Shown in pieces: positions 1 through 8,118 of a stretch of 33,472 bases of DNA. The stretch lies in assembly GCA_036447375.1 (NCBI GenBank), contig JAZFUU010000001.1, positions 1 to 33,472 of the forward strand. The letters run 5' to 3'. Below the pieces are notes generated by a model, which searched no databases, was not told the origin of the DNA, and was given only the letters and a program-made list of their open reading frames with translations. Both the position numbers and the translations under genes were made by a program. The DNA is from JACZXC01 sp036447375. GTDB lineage: Bacteria; Myxococcota_A; UBA9160; SMWR01. Each line of letters opens with the position of its first letter. Position 1 is the first letter of the stretch.

Positions 1-3000
1 GATCGCGCCGCGTCGCTCGGGCTCCCGCTGTTCGAGGACCTTGACCTCCTCGTGATAGACGTCGCTGAGTCCGTCCCAGGCCTGCATCGATTCGAGAAGC
101 GTTTCGAGCGTTCGGAATGTCTCGAGATCGCCTTCCCCCAGCCCGACGATCGCCTCCAGCGCCGCCCGTGCTCCGTCGGTGTCTCCCAGGCGATTCAAGC
201 GCACGTCGGCGAGCCGCCGCAGCAACGCGGCGCGCTCCGGGATGGGGGCACTTGTCGCGATCTCGATTTCGCGCTCGACCATCTCCGCCAGCCCGGGCCA
301 ATCCGCCAGCCGGTCCGCCGTCCGTTGTGCACCGCGTACCCCCTCGATGGAACCCGAGTCGAGCTCGAGCACCCGTCGCCAGGCGGCGGCCGCCTGGGGC
401 ACGAGTTGCAACCGCTCGCGAAGATTGGCGAGCTCGCTCGCCGTCGCTATGCCCCCCAGTCCTCTCTCCACACGGGCGTCGAGGCGACCTTCGAGTTCGA
501 GCAGTCGTCCCTGCGATCGAAGCAGGCGCAGGAGTGCCACTTCGGCCTCCTCACACTCGAGGTTCGGGGAATCATCGGCCGGATTGGCGTCGACCAGGCT
601 CTCCCAGTGCGATACCGCCAGATCGGGGCGACACAGCTCAGATTCGTAGGTCCGGGCGAGCTCGAGGCGCAGCATCCGACACGCTTCGTCCGCGCTCCCG
701 TCACCACTCTCTGCGAGTCGCAACCCGAGCTCCCGTTCGGCCACCTGGGCCCACTCGAAGCGGCCACCGCCGGACAGGAGAGCGCCACGGAGACGAGCGA
801 GGAGCGCCGGGACTCCGGAATCTCCATCTTCCGACTGCGCGAGCACTTCGCGAAGGCAGTCCGCCGCTCGCTGGGGATCGGCCAGCGGGCCTCCCCAGAG
901 ATCCGCGAGCTCGCGCACCCATCGAAGCCGTGCCCCGGGCTCCGTCGATCCGAGGAGCGTCTCGAGAACCTGGGCCCGGTCGCGATGCCGACCCACTCGA
1001 GAGTAGAGCCCCTCCAGGCCTCGCAGGACGCCGACGTCATCGGGCACGAAGTCCCGAGCGGCCTCGAGGCATTCGATGGCGCGAGCGGGGAGTCCCAGGT
1101 GTTCCTCGTAGATTCGCGCCCGACGCAGCTCGATGTCGGGAATCTCCACATCGAGGGCGAGGTCAGCCTGTGCCCCCAGGGCCCGCAACGCGGCCGCGTG
1201 GCGGCCCAGCTGCTGGTTCAGATCCGCGAGACGCAGCCGATGCGAGGCATCCGAGGGCCGCAGGCGACACAGCCGCTCGAGCCACGGAAGCCCGGCATCG
1301 GGTCCCAGGGCTCGCAGCGCCAGCTCGACACCTTCTTCGCAGAGCGCCGCGCTCGCCTCGCCGCTGGATTGATCCGCATCGACAGCCAGCCACTGGAGCG
1401 CTTCGTCGATCCTTCCCATCTTCTCGAGCTGTTCGCGAAGGCGCGCGCGCAATCGGCGCTGGCGCGGGTCGAGGCTCAACACCTCACGCCAGCTTTCCAC
1501 CGTCGCCTCTTCCTCTCCGTTGGCGAGCTGAAGCTCTCCCCTCCGCAGCAGCCACTCGACCCGGTCCCGGACCCGCGTAGCGCTTGCGATCGCCCGATCG
1601 AGAAATTCGAGCTCCGCCGAGGCGTCTCCGATGCGGCCCGCGATGCCGACTCCCTGTCGAATCGCATCGAAGTTTTCGGGATCGATCTCCAGGGCCCGGC
1701 GCACGTGATCGAGTGCCGGACCGGGTCGGGAAAGTCGTTCGTCGAGCACGGCTGCACACTCGAGATGCAACGGCACCGCGGGCGCACCTCGAAGGCGCAC
1801 GAGAGTCGCTTCGAGTATCTCGACCAGGGACCCGCCCTTTTCACAGGCGCGGTACAACTCGGCCAGTGCGCTCTCGACGCGCGGGTCGCCGGGCCACAGG
1901 GCGAGTACCGAGCGATACGCATCGATGGCGTCTTCCGCGAATCCGCGGGTCCGCGCGGCTTCGGCGATTCGGAGCTGCCAGCGGGCGCGTTCTCCCGAGG
2001 ACGACGCCCCCCGGACGACCCGCTTCGAGAGCTCGATCAGTTCGGCCAGGCGCCCCGCTCGTTCGTAGAGCACTCCGAGCGGCTCGGCGTAGAGTTCGAA
2101 CTCGGGCCCGTCGACGGCCGCCGGCTCCAGCACCCCAATCGCTCCGGCGAGATCGTCGAGGGCGTCCGCTCGCTGCTCGGCGATCCGCAGGCGCAGCAAA
2201 TGTGCCGCCGACTGCTCTCCCTCGCCACCCCTCTCGCCCAATGCGGCCAGGCGCGCCTCGAACACCTTTACCGCCTCGCCCATTTGTCCACCGAATTGAT
2301 GGGCTGCAACGAGGAATTCGGAGGCCACCGCGTCGGAGGGATCGAGCTCGAAGACCTTCGCGTGATGTGCGAAGGCAGCGTCCCGGTCGTCGAATCCCTC
2401 GCAGAGCCGGGCCAGACGGGCGTGGAGTTCTCGCGCCTGGGGTGTGTCGGGATCTGCGGCCAGCCAACCCTCGAGGGCGCGGCGCTCGCCGTCGGATTGC
2501 TGTGCCTCCGCATAGAGCTTCGCCAGCTGCTGCCAGGCGGGAGCCTCGGGGCGCGCAGACACCAGATTTTCGAAGTGGCCGATTGCCGCGGCATGGTCTC
2601 GAAGCTGCGCAATGCAGAGCCAGCCGAGACGTTCGTGGAGCTGCGCGGCGAGGTCGGGAGGCGCGAGTTCGAGCTGGGTGTCGAGCACATCCCGCAGCGC
2701 GGCCCAATCTTCGCTCAGCTCCAGAACGGTTCCGAGCCGGTGCAGAATATCGGCGCGCGCGTCCGCGTCGGGTGGCTGAAGAAGCAACTCGCGGTACGCA
2801 TCCCGCGCCTCGTCGCGTCGCTCGGGAAATCCTTCGAGGATCCGAGCACGCTCGGCGTTGATTCGAAAACAACTCGCCGGATCGACGGCCCGAGTCGCGC
2901 GCTCCGCCAGCACCTCGACCAGCAGAGCGTCGTCCTGCCCAGCGCGCACGTACTGCTCGAGCTCGGCGGATGCATCGGAATGGTCGAATGCGCCGGAACC

Positions 3001-5274
3001 CGCCGCGAGCAGCGCGTCCGCCGCCTCGCGCCACTGCTCCAGATGCTCGGCGCGAATCCGCGCCTCCTTGCGCGCCAGCTCGAGAGCTTGCGGCGATTCG
3101 GGCGCCAGCGCCGCCCGTCGCCGCGCAAGCCGATCCGCCAGATCCTCGAAGTGGCCGGCCCGCGACAGGAGGATCTCCAGTCGGAACCCCAGGTCCGGCG
3201 GCGGGCTCGGTTCGGCGTCGAGCTGCACCAGGATCCGGATGCCCGCCTCCAGGTCGTCGAGCCGGTCGACGTAGATCGTGGCCAACTCGTCCAAGCACGC
3301 TTCGCGCTCGGGGGAGTCGAGGAGCCCGGCCAGGGTCTCTCGAACCTTGGCGAGCTCGAAGAAGCGTTCGGTCTCCTTCAGGAGCGGGACCAGACCCTCG
3401 AGGACCCGGCGATTGTTCGGTTCGATCTCGAGCGCACTCTGATAGCCGGCAAGGGCCTGTTCTTGCCGGCCCAGCCTCACGTCGGACTCCGCCATGCGGA
3501 TTCGGTTGCCCGCCCGAGCCGACCCCTCGAGGAATGGGTCGAGCGTCCCCAGCGTCTCGCGAAGTTCCTCCTCCCGACCGAGAGCTTCCTGGAGCCGAGC
3601 GAGGGTCTCCAGGGTTTCGCGGTCGCCGTCGCTTTCCCGTGCGCATCGATGGGCCCACTCGAGGGCTTCCTCGGCGCGGCCCGCCTGCTCCAGCAGGGGA
3701 ATCAGCTGGCGGGCGATCTCCCGGCGCTGGCTGGGATCAGCGGCGGATCGCGCCTGCGCGATGCTCCGCCGAATCCGGCGCTCCTCCGGCGAAACGTCGC
3801 CATCCAGTCGAGCCAACCCTTCCTGCGCGCGAGTTTCCTCCGGATCGAGATCGAGTGCTTCCCGATAGGCACCCGCCGCCCCCTCGACGTCATCGAAGTG
3901 TCCTTCGAGGAGTTCCCCGAGCTGCAGCGTGACCCCAACACGTCGTTCCGAATCCCCGAAGCGCCGGAAACCCTGAAGCATCGAGCGCAACTCGGCCCAA
4001 TTTTCGGTCTTGCGATGAAGTTGGCAGAGCGCGGCGAAGGGCTCGATCAGTGATGGATCGGCTTGAAGCGCTCGCTCGTAGGCCGCGCGCGCTCGTTCGG
4101 AATCCTCGAGGTGCTCCTCGAACCAGCACCCCATGCGGGTGAAGACCACTCCGCGCCTCGACGGATCCGAGGCGGAATCCGACAGGCGCTCCAACACGTC
4201 GATCGCCTCCTCGAATCGCTGCGAGCGAACCAGGAGGTGTGCCAGAAGTTCCAGCGATTCGATGTGTTTGGGATTCTGCTGCAGCCCCCGCTCCAGGTGG
4301 GCCATGGCTTCCGAAGCCTCACCCTGGGCGGCCGCCAGGTTCGCGGCTTCGAGGAGCGTCTCGACGTTCGCCTCTGATTCCCGATCGGAGGAGCCCAGAA
4401 CTTCGAGGAGCTCGACTTCGTCGCCGGAAACCGACTCCCCCCCCGATTCGCCGACCGCGCCGTCCGCCGTGGCCTCGCCGAGATCCCGGACGTCGCGACT
4501 CTCCTCCGCGCGAACCTCCTCTGCCTGCGCGATCTCGAGGCGGGCGAGATCGGCCCGAGCTGCCTGTAGGGAGGGGTCGGCGTCGAGCGCCGCCCGGAAG
4601 AGCTGAATGGCCCGCTCGCCCTTTCCCAGACGACTCGCGCTCAGATCGCCCGCACGCTGCAAAGCCCGAGCCCGCTCGGTGCCCTTGGTCTGCTGGCCCA
4701 GGCGCACGAGCACGGCCACGGCCTCGGCGGGCTCGTCGAGCTTCTCGAATACCCGGGCGAGACCCCCGAGGGCCTCGCGGTGCTCGGGCACTTCGCTGAG
4801 CGCTCGCTCGAAGTAGCTCCGGGCCCGAGCGGTATCCCGAACGCGGTCGAGACACACCCGCCCGATCTCGGACAGCAGGCCCGCCCGCTCGGGATGCTTC
4901 AGGGGGAGCTCCGCCTCGGTCTCGGCCAGGCTGAACATCGCACCCCACGCCTCGCGGTCCATGTACACGCGGCGGAGTCGACCGATCGCAGCCCGGTTGT
5001 CCGGCTGGAGTCGAAGGGCCCCCAGATAGCGTTCGATCGAGCCGTCGGCGTCGTCGCGGCGCTCTTCGAGGATGCGGCCCTGCCGCACCATCAAATCGGC
5101 CTGTAGCTCGGGCTGCTCGATCAGGCTGGGGGCGCCGAGGCGACGCTCGTAGAGAGCGACGAGCTCGTCCCACTCCGCCGCCATGAAATGGTGTTCTTCG
5201 AGAGCCGCGAAGGATTTCTTCGCGTCGGGATCGGCCTCGAAACGCTGCCGATGTTCAGCCAGTCGAGGATCCAC
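1..5274 (-). CDS. Giant tetratricopeptide-repeat protein (3' end beyond window)
   Basis: The minus-strand frame starting at GTG 5274 runs 1758 codons to the left edge with no stop, so the protein is longer than 1758 residues and its C-terminus is missing. GGAGGGAGG lies 5 nt before this GTG. The upstream ATG at 5290 hits a stop after 11 codons, so GTG is the start. Translation shows many degenerate 34-residue TPR units, e.g. ARSYFERALSEVPEH near residue 150, ARAAYERALQADPS near 400 and ALDHVRRALEIDPENF near 1190. An acidic linker lies around residues 260-300. There is no signal peptide or membrane segment, so it is probably a cytoplasmic scaffold. It follows the REC/PilZ gene by 25 bp on the same strand, presumably as one operon. 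Giant TPR proteins are common in myxobacteria. The specific role is unknown, but gene reality and repeat class are secure. Confidence 0.9.
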   Translation of the reverse strand, partial: MDPRLAEHRQRFEADPDAKKSFAALEEHHFMAAEWDELVALYERRLGAPSLIEQPELQADLMVRQGRILEERRDDADGSIERYLGALRLQPDNRAAIGRLRRVYMDREAWGAMFSLAETEAELPLKHPERAGLLSEIGRVCLDRVRDTARARSYFERALSEVPEHREALGGLARVFEKLDEPAEAVAVLVRLGQQTKGTERARALQRAGDLSASRLGKGERAIQLFRAALDADPSLQAARADLARLEIAQAEEVRAEESRDVRDLGEATADGAVGESGGESVSGDEVELLEVLGSSDRESEANVETLLEAANLAAAQGEASEAMAHLERGLQQNPKHIESLELLAHLLVRSQRFEEAIDVLERLSDSASDPSRRGVVFTRMGCWFEEHLEDSERARAAYERALQADPSLIEPFAALCQLHRKTENWAELRSMLQGFRRFGDSERRVGVTLQLGELLEGHFDDVEGAAGAYREALDLDPEETRAQEGLARLDGDVSPEERRIRRSIAQARSAADPSQRREIARQLIPLLEQAGRAEEALEWAHRCARESDGDRETLETLARLQEALGREEELRETLGTLDPFLEGSARAGNRIRMAESDVRLGRQEQALAGYQSALEIEPNNRRVLEGLVPLLKETERFFELAKVRETLAGLLDSPEREACLDELATIYVDRLDDLEAGIRILVQLDAEPSPPPDLGFRLEILLSRAGHFEDLADRLARRRAALAPESPQALELARKEARIRAEHLEQWREAADALLAAGSGAFDHSDASAELEQYVRAGQDDALLVEVLAERATRAVDPASCFRINAERARILEGFPERRDEARDAYRELLLQPPDADARADILHRLGTVLELSEDWAALRDVLDTQLELAPPDLAAQLHERLGWLCIAQLRDHAAAIGHFENLVSARPEAPAWQQLAKLYAEAQQSDGERRALEGWLAADPDTPQARELHARLARLCEGFDDRDAAFAHHAKVFELDPSDAVASEFLVAAHQFGGQMGEAVKVFEARLAALGERGGEGEQSAAHLLRLRIAEQRADALDDLAGAIGVLEPAAVDGPEFELYAEPLGVLYERAGRLAELIELSKRVVRGASSSGERARWQLRIAEAARTRGFAEDAIDAYRSVLALWPGDPRVESALAELYRACEKGGSLVEILEATLVRLRGAPAVPLHLECAAVLDERLSRPGPALDHVRRALEIDPENFDAIRQGVGIAGRIGDASAELEFLDRAIASATRVRDRVEWLLRRGELQLANGEEEATVESWREVLSLDPRQRRLRARLREQLEKMGRIDEALQWLAVDADQSSGEASAALCEEGVELALRALGPDAGLPWLERLCRLRPSDASHRLRLADLNQQLGRHAAALRALGAQADLALDVEIPDIELRRARIYEEHLGLPARAIECLEAARDFVPDDVGVLRGLEGLYSRVGRHRDRAQVLETLLGSTEPGARLRWVRELADLWGGPLADPQRAADCLREVLAQSEDGDSGVPALLARLRGALLSGGGRFEWAQVAERELGLRLAESGDGSADEACRMLRLELARTYESELCRPDLAVSHWESLVDANPADDSPNLECEEAEVALLRLLRSQGRLLELEGRLDARVERGLGGIATASELANLRERLQLVPQAAAAWRRVLELDSGSIEGVRGAQRTADRLADWPGLAEMVEREIEIATSAPIPERAALLRRLADVRLNRLGDTDGARAALEAIVGLGEGDLETFRTLETLLESMQAWDGLSDVYHEEVKVLEQREPERRGAI

Positions 5275-5299
5275 GCGAACCTCCCTCCATGTCGGCCGC

Positions 5300-6049
5300 C
5301 TAACGAATCGGGCCGGTGGAATTTCTCAACTTTCCCAGGACAAAGTCGGTAACCGCCTCGGCGTCATCGGCTTCCATCTCGTCGAACTCGATTCCCACGC
5401 CCGAGCCGTCGGTACCCGGCCCGTCCTTCTCATCCCACATGACCCGCCCGGTACACTCGATCGGGGTGATCCGAGGCGGCAGTCGAAACGAGAGGTCGAG
5501 CTTCATGCCCACGGCCGGCGGATGGACCACGCTTAGAAGGATTCCAGTACGGGACAAGTTCCGCACGAGGCCCACCTTCTCACGTCGGTCGTCCCCCTCG
5601 AGAGGGGTCAGTCGCGCCGGCGACAAGGTCCGTGTCCGGAGTGCTGACACATAGCTGGTGGTCAGACGCCCGGTGAGAAAAGCTTGAACCCGGAAGACGA
5701 GTTCTGCCAGCTCGGTCTGTCTTTCCAGGTACCCGACCACCCCGTTCCAACGGTTCCTGGCGACGATCTCCTTGCGCCCCGGCGCCGAATCGCAGGAAAT
5801 GAGGATCGCGCACATCTCATTGGTCGCCTGAAGCAGCTTCTCCGGCGCCTGCTCCGGCGGGCGTCCGGGAAGGTCCGCGTCCACGATCGCGAGGACGGGG
5901 CTCACGCCGCCCGATTCGAGCAGCTCCCGGGCCTCTTTCCAGGTTCCCGCGACATGAACATCGATTCCGATCCGGCGCAGTCCCCCCTCGAGCGCTTCTC
6001 GAAACTCGACCGCACCGTCGAAGACGGCCACTGTCGCATGCGTGTCCAT
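5300..6049 (-). CDS. Receiver-like domain plus PilZ domain protein
   Basis: Predicted 249-residue cytoplasmic signalling protein. Residues 5-125 look like a response-regulator receiver fold, with VAVFDG at beta1 and LAIVDADLPG (Asp57/Asp59) where the phospho-acceptor strand ends. Residues 130-245 resemble PilZ, with NLSRTGILL fitting the NxSxxG motif and a GVGIEF strand near the end. The usual upstream RxxxR c-di-GMP motif is not clean, so nucleotide binding is uncertain. The ATG at 6049 is preceded by GGAGGAG; an in-frame upstream start adds only a 13-residue Arg-rich tail and was rejected. It is the first gene of an inferred operon with the giant TPR gene and is divergent from the GAF gene. 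PilZ proteins typically regulate motility, exopolysaccharide or cell polarity, but no target is visible here. Confidence 0.85.
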   Translation of the reverse strand: MDTHATVAVFDGAVEFREALEGGLRRIGIDVHVAGTWKEARELLESGGVSPVLAIVDADLPGRPPEQAPEKLLQATNEMCAILISCDSAPGRKEIVARNRWNGVVGYLERQTELAELVFRVQAFLTGRLTTSYVSALRTRTLSPARLTPLEGDDRREKVGLVRNLSRTGILLSVVHPPAVGMKLDLSFRLPPRITPIECTGRVMWDEKDGPGTDGSGVGIEFDEMEADDAEAVTDFVLGKLRNSTGPIR

Positions 6050-6148
6050 CCCACTCCTCCCGCGTCGTCTGTATCGGCATGCGGGCACCTGGGTGAAGCC
6101 CCGATTCGACGAATACTGGAATCGTCCGGTGATGCCGCATATGCCCGC

Positions 6149-6176
6149 CCCGCCGGTGGGCGGCCCGGCCGGCGGG
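6149..6176. promoter_or_regulatory. GC-rich dyad in divergent signalling promoter region
   Basis: CCCGCCGG at 6149-6156 pairs perfectly with CCGGCGGG at 6169-6176 across 12 nt. It lies in the 264-bp divergent gap (6050-6313), the longest gene-free stretch in the window. It could be an operator or a structured leader. In very GC-rich DNA such a dyad can arise by chance, and no clear -35/-10 pair was found in the gap. Confidence 0.25.
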
Positions 6177-6267
6177 ACGCAGATTGACTCGGCGACGCTT
6201 CAATCGGCTCAAAGATAGGCGCCGTCAGGTCGATGCATCCCTTCGGTTACCGCTGCGGCGCGGGCGC

Positions 6268-6286
6268 ACGGAGTGGAGTGCTCCGT
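6268..6286 (+). promoter_or_regulatory. Small hairpin upstream of the GAF gene
   Basis: ACGGAG (6268-6273) and CTCCGT (6281-6286) form a 6-bp stem with a 7-nt loop, ending 27 nt before the ATG at 6314. It may be a leader hairpin or a protein-binding dyad. There is no T-run, so it does not look like a terminator. Weak evidence. Confidence 0.25.
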
Positions 6287-6313
6287 AAGGCGGCTGGTGA
6301 ATGGAGAGGCGTG

Positions 6314-7042
6314 ATGGCTGACGAATCTTCGCTGACGCTCGTCCAACGAGGTCTCGACGCCGCCCAGGAGCTGGTTGCTGAGAACGAGAAACTCCTGCGC
6401 CAGATCGAAGAGCTGAAGAACGCCTCGAATGCGAGCGACTCCGAGTATTTGCAGGGGCTCGAGAAAAGCAATCGAGAGCTGGCGGAGAAGCGCGAACAGA
6501 TTCGGAAAGAGAATGCCCAGCTCGTCAACCTCTACGTCGCAATCTCGCAGCTGCATTCCTCCCTCGAGATCCCCCGGATCCTCGAGGTCATCGTCGACAT
6601 CGTCATCGACCTGATCGGTACGAAAAAGCTCGCCGTCTTCGCCTTCGACGAGACCACGCAGCAGCTCGAAGCGATCGTCGCCAAAGGAACGACCACCGAC
6701 AAACTGCCCAAGTACGAACTCGGAGAGGGTGTCATCGGGTCGTCGCTCGCCGACGGCGAACTCAAGGTCTGCCTGGATCGAAAGCGCGACTCGGACCGGC
6801 CGATCGTATGCATCCCTCTCAGCCTGCGAGATCGGCGGCACATCTGCGTCATCGCGATCTACGAGCTCGTCGAGCAGAAGGACGAATTCACGTCCGAGGA
6901 TCACGAAATCTTCGCGCTGCTGGCGGAGCACGCCGCCACCGCCCTGTTCTCCGCCCAGCTCTACTCGCAATCGAAGCGAAAACTGGACCTGTTCCAGGGA
7001 TTGTGCGAGCTGCTGACCGATCCCACGGACACGGGTAAGTAG
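6314..7042 (+). CDS. Coiled-coil GAF domain protein
   Basis: Predicted 242-residue cytoplasmic protein. Residues 8-72 are rich in Glu, Lys, Leu and Gln with heptad character, indicating an alpha-helical coiled coil. Residues 78-220 look like a GAF domain: an amphipathic helix ending VIDLIGTKK, strand LAVFAFDE, GEGVIGSSL near the ligand pocket, and a final helix with LLAEHAATAL. There is no output domain such as a kinase or cyclase, so it probably works through a partner, plausibly the DUF4388 protein encoded 4 bp downstream. The ATG at 6314 has GGAGAGG 4 nt upstream; the frame is open back to 6233, but that extension is Arg/Gly-rich and unlike the family. The ligand cannot be read from sequence. 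Confidence 0.85.
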   Translation: MADESSLTLVQRGLDAAQELVAENEKLLRQIEELKNASNASDSEYLQGLEKSNRELAEKREQIRKENAQLVNLYVAISQLHSSLEIPRILEVIVDIVIDLIGTKKLAVFAFDETTQQLEAIVAKGTTTDKLPKYELGEGVIGSSLADGELKVCLDRKRDSDRPIVCIPLSLRDRRHICVIAIYELVEQKDEFTSEDHEIFALLAEHAATALFSAQLYSQSKRKLDLFQGLCELLTDPTDTGK

Positions 7043-7046
7043 GCGA

Positions 7047-8084
7047 ATGGGCCTGGTTGGAAGCCTCGAGGACCTCGCTCTTTCCGAGTTGCTGCAGATC
7101 ATCAGCCTCTCGAAAAGATCGGGAGTGTTGGTCCTGCGCGGAGCCGAGGGCGAGGGGCGAATCGTGCTCCAGGACGGACTCGTTCGGGGTGCCACCGTGC
7201 CGGGGGGGGCCGCAGATCTCCGCGAGGTCCTGGTCGGCGGCGACATCGTCAGCAAGGAAGACTTCGCCTCCGCCGAGGCCGAGGCCTCCACTGGAGACCT
7301 GGGGGTCGCCGCGATCCTGATCCAGCGCGAGGTCATCACCCGGGAGCGCCTCGAGAGCGTCTGCGGGGACAGCGTCGAATCCGCCGTGGTCAAATTGCTC
7401 GGCTGGCAATCCGGGGACTTCAGCCTCGACGTCCGTGATGCGCGCGAGCCTACGGATCCGAAGGTCTGGACCGAGACGGGGCTCAATCCGCAGTACCTGA
7501 TGATGGAAGCGTGTCGTCTCAGCGACGAGTCGCGATCGGACACCGCGTCGGAGGAGTCTGCGGAAACCGAGCGATCCGACGAAGTCGAAGCTGCGACGCC
7601 CGCACCGATGGATGGAACCGCCACGGCGCCGACGTCGGCCCCGGCGAAGCCCCCGGTGGTGCTCATCGAATCGAACCCGGACGCGCTCGCATGGACCAAG
7701 AAGTCCCTGAAAGGTGTGTTTCCTCGGGTCCACGGCTTCCAGCACCCCGATCTGGCCGTGGCGCGAATCCGGCAGTATCTGGCCAACGGCACGCTGCCGC
7801 TGGTCCTCGTGTCTTGCGACGATGGCAGGGACAATCCCTCGCATCGACTCTCGGAGCTGCGCGCCCTGGTCGGTCGACTCAAGGCCCAGGCCGCTCGCGC
7901 GCCGGTGCTGTGGCTCGCCGTAGCCGGAGAGTCGGCACCGGAAATCTCGCCGGCGGACGGCCTCGTCACCCGACCCACCCAACGGGAGCTCTCGGGCCCC
8001 GGCGCCGCCGCCCGCACCGAGCCGATCGCCGAACAGCTGCGAACGGAACTGCTCGCGTGCCTGTCCCGGCGCGCGACCGAGTGA
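7047..8084 (+). CDS. DUF4388 (PATAN-like) protein with C-terminal receiver-like domain
   Basis: Predicted 345-residue protein. The start MGLVGSLEDLALSELLQII, followed by SGVLVLRG and GRIVLQDG, is the hallmark of DUF4388/PATAN domains, which occur widely in deltaproteobacterial signalling proteins. The domain fills roughly residues 1-150, including an ILIQREVITRERLE segment. Residues 165-205 form an acidic Ala/Pro/Thr-rich linker. Residues 206-345 resemble a receiver fold (VVLIESNP at beta1, LVLVSCDDG at beta3). The usual acidic pair is reduced to Glu-Ser and the phospho-site Asp is displaced, so it may not be phosphorylated. The ATG at 7047 follows the GAF stop by 4 bp, implying translational coupling. 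Likely an adaptor in the same pathway; the partner is unknown. Confidence 0.85.
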   Translation: MGLVGSLEDLALSELLQIISLSKRSGVLVLRGAEGEGRIVLQDGLVRGATVPGGAADLREVLVGGDIVSKEDFASAEAEASTGDLGVAAILIQREVITRERLESVCGDSVESAVVKLLGWQSGDFSLDVRDAREPTDPKVWTETGLNPQYLMMEACRLSDESRSDTASEESAETERSDEVEAATPAPMDGTATAPTSAPAKPPVVLIESNPDALAWTKKSLKGVFPRVHGFQHPDLAVARIRQYLANGTLPLVLVSCDDGRDNPSHRLSELRALVGRLKAQAARAPVLWLAVAGESAPEISPADGLVTRPTQRELSGPGAAARTEPIAEQLRTELLACLSRRATE

Positions 8085-8118
8085 AGCGGTAGCCCGACCC
8101 ACGCCACGGGACTCGGTT

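Noticed and set aside
1841..3658. 605-codon minus-strand frame rich in Arg, Gly and Pro
   Set aside because: It is an out-of-frame shadow of the TPR gene on the same strand, with composition typical of GC-driven spurious frames.
52..4053. 1333-codon open frame on the plus strand
   Set aside because: It is antisense to the TPR gene. Its translation has no recognisable domain, while the minus frame shows repeated TPR units, a good Shine-Dalgarno and normal codon use.
6209..8107. 632-codon minus-strand frame
   Set aside because: It is antisense to the GAF and DUF4388 genes, which have clear domains, ribosome sites and tight spacing. The product is Ser/Arg-rich without motifs.
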